A stretch of 64,000 bases of DNA, taken from the NCBI GenBank assembly GCA_001632435.1, contig KV423977.1, forward strand, positions 1 through 64,000, given 5' to 3'. The notes below the pieces were generated by a model. That model saw only the letters and a program-made list of their open reading frames with translations. It was not told where the DNA came from and did not search any database. Source of the DNA: Calocera cornea HHB12733 (taxonomy: Eukaryota > Basidiomycota > Dacrymycetes > Dacrymycetales > Dacrymycetaceae). The stretch's first letter is position 1, and the number at the start of each line of letters is the position of its first letter. Of this stretch, positions 59,976 through 64,000 are shown piece by piece. The position numbers were made by a program, and so were the translations under genes.

Positions 59976-62957
59976 ATGAGCGACCCTATTGCTCAAAGAC
60001 AGCACTATCAGACTCGCATCAAGACACGCCTCAATGGGCCCGTCGCGAAACTCGTGAATGCTGCAGCGGACATGCTGCAGCTACGGCCCCTAGCCTCTGT
60101 GAATGATCCCAGCGCTCTCTATAAGCTCATCATTGCTTGGTCCGACGTCGTCGTCAGTCCCGATCGGTCATTCGGCAGAGGTCTGCGTCCGACTGAGTCT
60201 TGTGCAGAACCCTCTCATATCATTCTACCACACGATGGATATGTCGGATCAACATCCTCCTTGCCTGGTCCAGCATGTTGACGCCATCCTCCGAGCAGCG
60301 CACGAACTACGCACCCACAAACATCCGGTCCCAATGGATGCAGGGAAAGGCTTAGCCGTGAAACAACTGCCAGACTCGTATCACCAGCGGTATACTTCGT
60401 TCGCACACCTTAAGACGGGCTCGCGCCCGGGTCCTGCCAATATATTGGATGAGACTGGACGACTGAAGTTGTATTACCGCCAGGGTGGGATCGTCCACCA
60501 GGCGTATATCAGCTGGCAGGACCGCATGCATTTAGCATTTGGCTTGCTCTGCGAGAGGATGTTCCTGCTCTTCGGAGTGGTGCCCACCTTGTTTGTCGAT
60601 CCGACGGAAAAGCATCTTCTGTTTCAAAGATGTGTTCGACGTATTTGGGTGAGTACTGTCGTCATGTCACCATAGTTGATGCCGACCTTGTGCAGCGGCA
60701 AGTGCACAAGTTTCAGGAAGCACTCGAGATCGAAATGAATCCTGGACCCGTCGAACTCCTACTTCTTCAGCACTGTGTTCATGCGCGGCAGGTAATGGCG
60801 ATCTTCGATACGTCAGAGGATGACACCGTTCTAAGTTCTGAGTACCTACCGACACCCTTCCTACACTTTGCGCTGGGCCGCGTCCCTGCCCGGTGGCTAT
60901 CGGCTCCTCCCGCAACACGAAAGGCAGCGGAGAAAGGATCTTGGTGGAACTGGACAGGTGACCTGAGAAACCAGGCGCTTGTCGCCATGTTGGATGCACA
61001 ATATGGCAGAGCACTGATAGACTCTATCATCGTTGCACCGCAGTGGGAGAATCGCCCGAATCCCATCAGTGTACAGCTATATATTCGTCTCGCTCTGGAT
61101 TACGTGGTAAGTCATCGTTCATCTTCATACACAGTAACCAAATCTAAACGGTCGTCAATTAGATTCACTACTGTATCCAGCTCTGCCTTTGCCACGTCAA
61201 GCCGCATGCTCTTATGAACAAGAATCTCCAACTGCTCTTGGAGCAACTATCCAATCTGCAAGCAATAACCCCTGGACCACCTTGTCAGCTTCCCATTCCC
61301 ATCAACATCCTGCCGATGGAAACTCTTCCAGCCTACCTTCTCGAAAGGTGTACCAAGATGGACATACTGGACCCATTGAGCCGCGATGCACTAGACATCC
61401 ATTATTGGCAATGGAAGATAGACGTTGCTTCCAAATCCCAGCAGCCCAATACTGATCAACAAATCATTGCAGTTTCCGCAGTGCTTGTAAGTCTCAGTAT
61501 CTATCATCCTACTTGATCTACCCTCATAACTTGCCCAGGGACTGCTGTTTGCATCATTCGATGAAGATGCAGTCGAAAGCATGGGTAACGTCATCAATCA
61601 TACATCGATGAAGCTTTTGCATCGTGTACGCTCGGCGATTTCGCAAGGCCAAACGTGGGGCGAGACATTTGCGCCCGACGTGCTACTTGTTCCTTTGCAC
61701 ATTCGGCAACAATACACCAACGCGTATAAGCACAGTGATGCCGATCAGCTCCAAGAATCAGCGCGATATTTGCGACATCCCCAGCGGAAGGCTCTCCTTC
61801 CCCCCGATCCCCCAACTCAGGATGGCCCCATCCTGCCTCACAGCGACGAGCTCCCGGTACCAACTGTGCTGGCGACCTCTAGGCAACACCAGGAACTCCC
61901 AGTAGCGCCGTGTCAGGTAGGGGCTGCAAAAGCAATCCAGACCGGCAACGATGAGGTCCAGCTCCACGAAGTCTCAGATGGGAGCTTCATCCCGCCACGC
62001 CACAGTTCTCAACATCCCCCCGCTTCGGCTCGTCCACACAATTTACATGACGATGCAGACCCACCGATGATCGATCCACGCAGCTCACATTGTCGGCCAC
62101 AACACGATTCAGCGGAAGAGCATCTGGAACGACCTCACAAAAAGCCACGTACGGAGATACAGCCTCTTACAGATGATGCACCGCCCTCAACGATCGACCG
62201 GCGTCCTAACGCGCAAGGTAACTCCCGTCGGCGGCGCCAGCACGATTCAACGGAAGAGGTGCTGGAACGACCTCGCAACAGGCCACGTACGGAGACACGC
62301 GAGACTCCTTCATACTCTCCGATCCCCTCCGTTTGGGTTTCACTGGAGAATGATCCTGAACGAGCGCTCTACCCATATTACCTGCGAAAGACGTTCAAGA
62401 AGAGAGCGATATTCACCAGGAAACACACGCGACCGACCGCCACAGTACGGAGCTGGTGTGAAAAGGATCGAGAGAATTGCGGGACACGCATTGAGCCGAA
62501 GAAACTCACACCAGAGGAGTGCACTGGACCCCTCATCCGTCAATTTGGGCTCGTTGAGGTGCAATGGAAACGAGAGCAGCCAACTACGGTAACGTCTGTT
62601 GCTGCGTGCTGCCACGTGTTGCTCATCGGTGTTACAGTGGCGGCACGGCCCTTATAGGTGCCAAACCTGCCAGCGAAAGAAGCTGTTCTACAAAGATCGT
62701 TCGAAGAGTCAGTTGATGGACGACCTCAAGCACTTGGAGGTGTGTGACAGCCGCGGGCCCGGCAAAAAGTGCACTCCTTGCACTATTTCCGGAGCAGACT
62801 GCTTCATGTGCACTGCTGAGATGTGTGATAGTACGCCTTCATGGTACTCCCAATATTCCATGGCATATTCTCACACTCCAACAGTACCATACTGGGTCTA
62901 TGACCGGATGCCGAAACCAATGGACAGCGATAGCGAAGACGACGAGGACAACGAGGA

Positions 62958-62996
<39 letters not shown>

Positions 62997-63258
62997 TAAT
63001 GACGATAGCCTCCGAGTCCTTGACCGCACGAAAAAACCAAAGCTCAAATTCCCAACACGGCGGTTAATGTGGACGCGGAAGGCAGCCTTTCTGCATCTCA
63101 GCGGTCCGGCTCCTCTCACGAAGTCACAAAAGGAAGTACGGAAGAAGAAAGAGGCCCAGGGGACAGAAATGGCGCCAACCAGAGATGCGGTCACTCGGCC
63201 GAAACCAGCGCGGCGAAGGCGCTCAAGCGCAAGACGCCCCCTGCCTTCATCGCCATGA
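59976..63258 (+). CDS. Unknown 1,007-aa protein with acidic run and C-terminal Cys cluster
   Basis: Six exons, 59976-60152, 60208-60648, 60696-61106, 61163-61486, 61539-62588 and 62638-63258, join in phase. The N-terminal half (MSDPIAQRQHYQTRIKTRLN; QEALEIEMNPGPVELLLLQH; GLLFASFDEDAVESM) is helical and unfamiliar. The middle holds two imperfect copies of a basic unit, EHLERPHKKPRTEI and EVLERPRNRPRTET, which may be nuclear signals. The C-terminus has RCQTCQRKK...CDSRGPGKKCTPCTISGADCFMC, a likely zinc-binding cluster, then an Asp/Glu run of about 25 residues (62928-63005) and a basic tail. The layout resembles the 1,070-aa transposon protein at 44648-48119. No known family; a nuclear, perhaps DNA-binding, role is inferred. 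Confidence 0.6.
62928..63005 (+). repeat. Coding GAC/GAG repeat (acidic run)
   Basis: Near-perfect gacgag hexamer repeats encode alternating Asp-Glu in the 1,007-aa protein. Confidence 0.85.
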
Positions 63259-63530
63259 CCATTGATACCTAGATCCATAGTATGCATCATTATCGTTCCT
63301 GTAACTACACCTATTACTTATCAATCCAAGGGCACAGAGGCCGCGCATTATTGTTCACCAGGCCGGTTCATCGCTCACGGGGGGTAATCTGCGTCCGTTA
63401 TACTTCCGTTACGCCGCGTCTCAAGCACCCACGTCTCTTCTACCACACCGACCACCTTGTCCAACGAACAGAGCAATTACGAGATTGCCCAGGACGCAAG
63501 CCAAGTATCGACCGCACTGCACCTCGAGTT

Positions 63531-64000
63531 ATGCTTCAAGTTATCACCAACCGCAACCCTGCTACTACACCCATCCATCGAGATGGACTGACAGGTACGC
63601 ATCTCGCTGTTCAGCGTCTATAGGCTCAAGTTGACGATAATGCAGCGTTGACGACTCTTCTCGGCTGCCTTACGCGCTTCGACGAGGACGTCGACATTGT
63701 CTGCCACCCAGATACGGTAATTCCATCTGGACGGCTCTCCCGCTGGACTTCGCCTCATGGAACCACAGATGGAGTTCTCGGCTCTCAACGACTCCAGGAC
63801 CGCCTTCTGCCGCATATCCATCCATCGGACTGCTTTAGCGTCCTACTCCATCCTAACTGGTGCTGGCGAACAGTCTAATCTCGGCTCAGCGCTATCGGCC
63901 TGCATGAAGACCAAACTTCTCTACTCATACCTTAAGCGATACGTCGGCAACCCCAATATTCGACAGATTGAGTTCAAAATCATAGATCCCGAATGGGGTT
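63531..64000 (+). CDS. RAD9: RAD9 checkpoint clamp subunit, 5' part (runs off the window)
   Basis: Subunit of the 9-1-1 (Rad9-Hus1-Rad1) clamp loaded at DNA damage. The clear exons are about 63631-63716, with NAALTTLLGCLTRFDEDVDI, and 63769 to the window end, with MEFSALNDSRTAFCRISIHR and KTKLLYSYLKRYVGNPNIRQ. The LSxxxLNxSRTAF pattern and the following LxxxL helix are the Rad9 PCNA-like domain N-terminus. The start is uncertain. ATG 63531 (MLQVITNRN) with donor at 63595 fits only if the acceptor is CAAG at 63630. The protein continues beyond 64000. Confidence 0.7.

Noticed and set aside
1..64000. tRNA or rRNA genes and CRISPR arrays
   Set aside because: No GGTTCGANTCC-type B box with a matching cloverleaf, no rRNA-like sequence and no regularly spaced repeat array were seen on either strand by eye; a dedicated tRNA scan would settle it.

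Overview
The window is nuclear DNA of a filamentous or dimorphic basidiomycete, probably Agaricomycotina. The reasons are: GT-AG introns of about 45-70 bp in nearly every gene; families typical of that group (DUF6532 and DUF6697 proteins, a Plavaka transposase, five WSC modules fused to a GH71 glucanase); and single-copy eukaryotic genes (REC8, RAD9, POLI, DLT1, uS17, PPZ-type phosphatase). The species cannot be named from the sequence. All exon coordinates were read by eye from splice consensus, reading phase and protein continuity.

Layout. 1-2.9 kb: no gene recognised. 2.9-6.1 kb: secreted WSC/GH71 alpha-1,3-glucanase. 6.7-8.4 kb: Gfo/Idh/MocA oxidoreductase in eight exons. 8.4-14.4 kb: gene-empty stretch upstream of a G1-type cyclin (14.4-16.1 kb). 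18.1-21.9 kb: eIF4E-binding, RNP-type protein with poly-Q. 22.3-24.6 kb: divergent pair, a SAM methyltransferase (minus) and DLT1 (plus). 25.0-27.2 kb: DNA polymerase iota. 27.4-28.5 kb: DUF6697 protein (minus). 29.2-32.3 kb: REC8 meiotic cohesin (minus), divergent from ribosomal protein uS17 (33.1-33.8 kb). 34.2-34.9 kb: DJ-1/PfpI-like protein.

The most notable feature spans 34.9-49.1 kb. A gene encoding an SMI1/KNR4 (SUKH) domain protein starts at about 34.95 kb, stops being homologous in mid-domain at 36,232, and resumes in frame at 48,694. Between these points sits a 12,461-bp DNA transposon (36,233-48,693). It has a 2-bp CA target duplication and 7-bp terminal inverted repeats. A 12-mer subterminal repeat, TTCGATTTGGGG, occurs in 11 perfect and 3 near-perfect copies, all inside the element, and faces inward from both ends. 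The element carries a complete Plavaka (CMC/KDZ-type) transposase of 970 aa. It also carries a DUF6532 gene, a small uncharacterised gene, an APH-type kinase and a 1,070-aa protein with a cysteine-rich C-terminal part. Removing the element and one CA restores the host reading frame exactly, so the insertion looks young.

49.1-50.2 kb is a spacer with purine-rich and octamer repeats. A PPZ-type phosphatase (50.2-51.8 kb, minus) is divergent from a PIF1-family helicase (52.9-54.9 kb). 55-63.3 kb holds large genes I do not recognise, one of which ends in a Cys pattern like that of the transposon's 1,070-aa protein. The window ends inside the 5' part of RAD9.

No tRNA, rRNA or CRISPR array was seen. 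Apart from the transposon genes, which share one element, and three divergent pairs that may share promoters, the genes show no pathway clustering.
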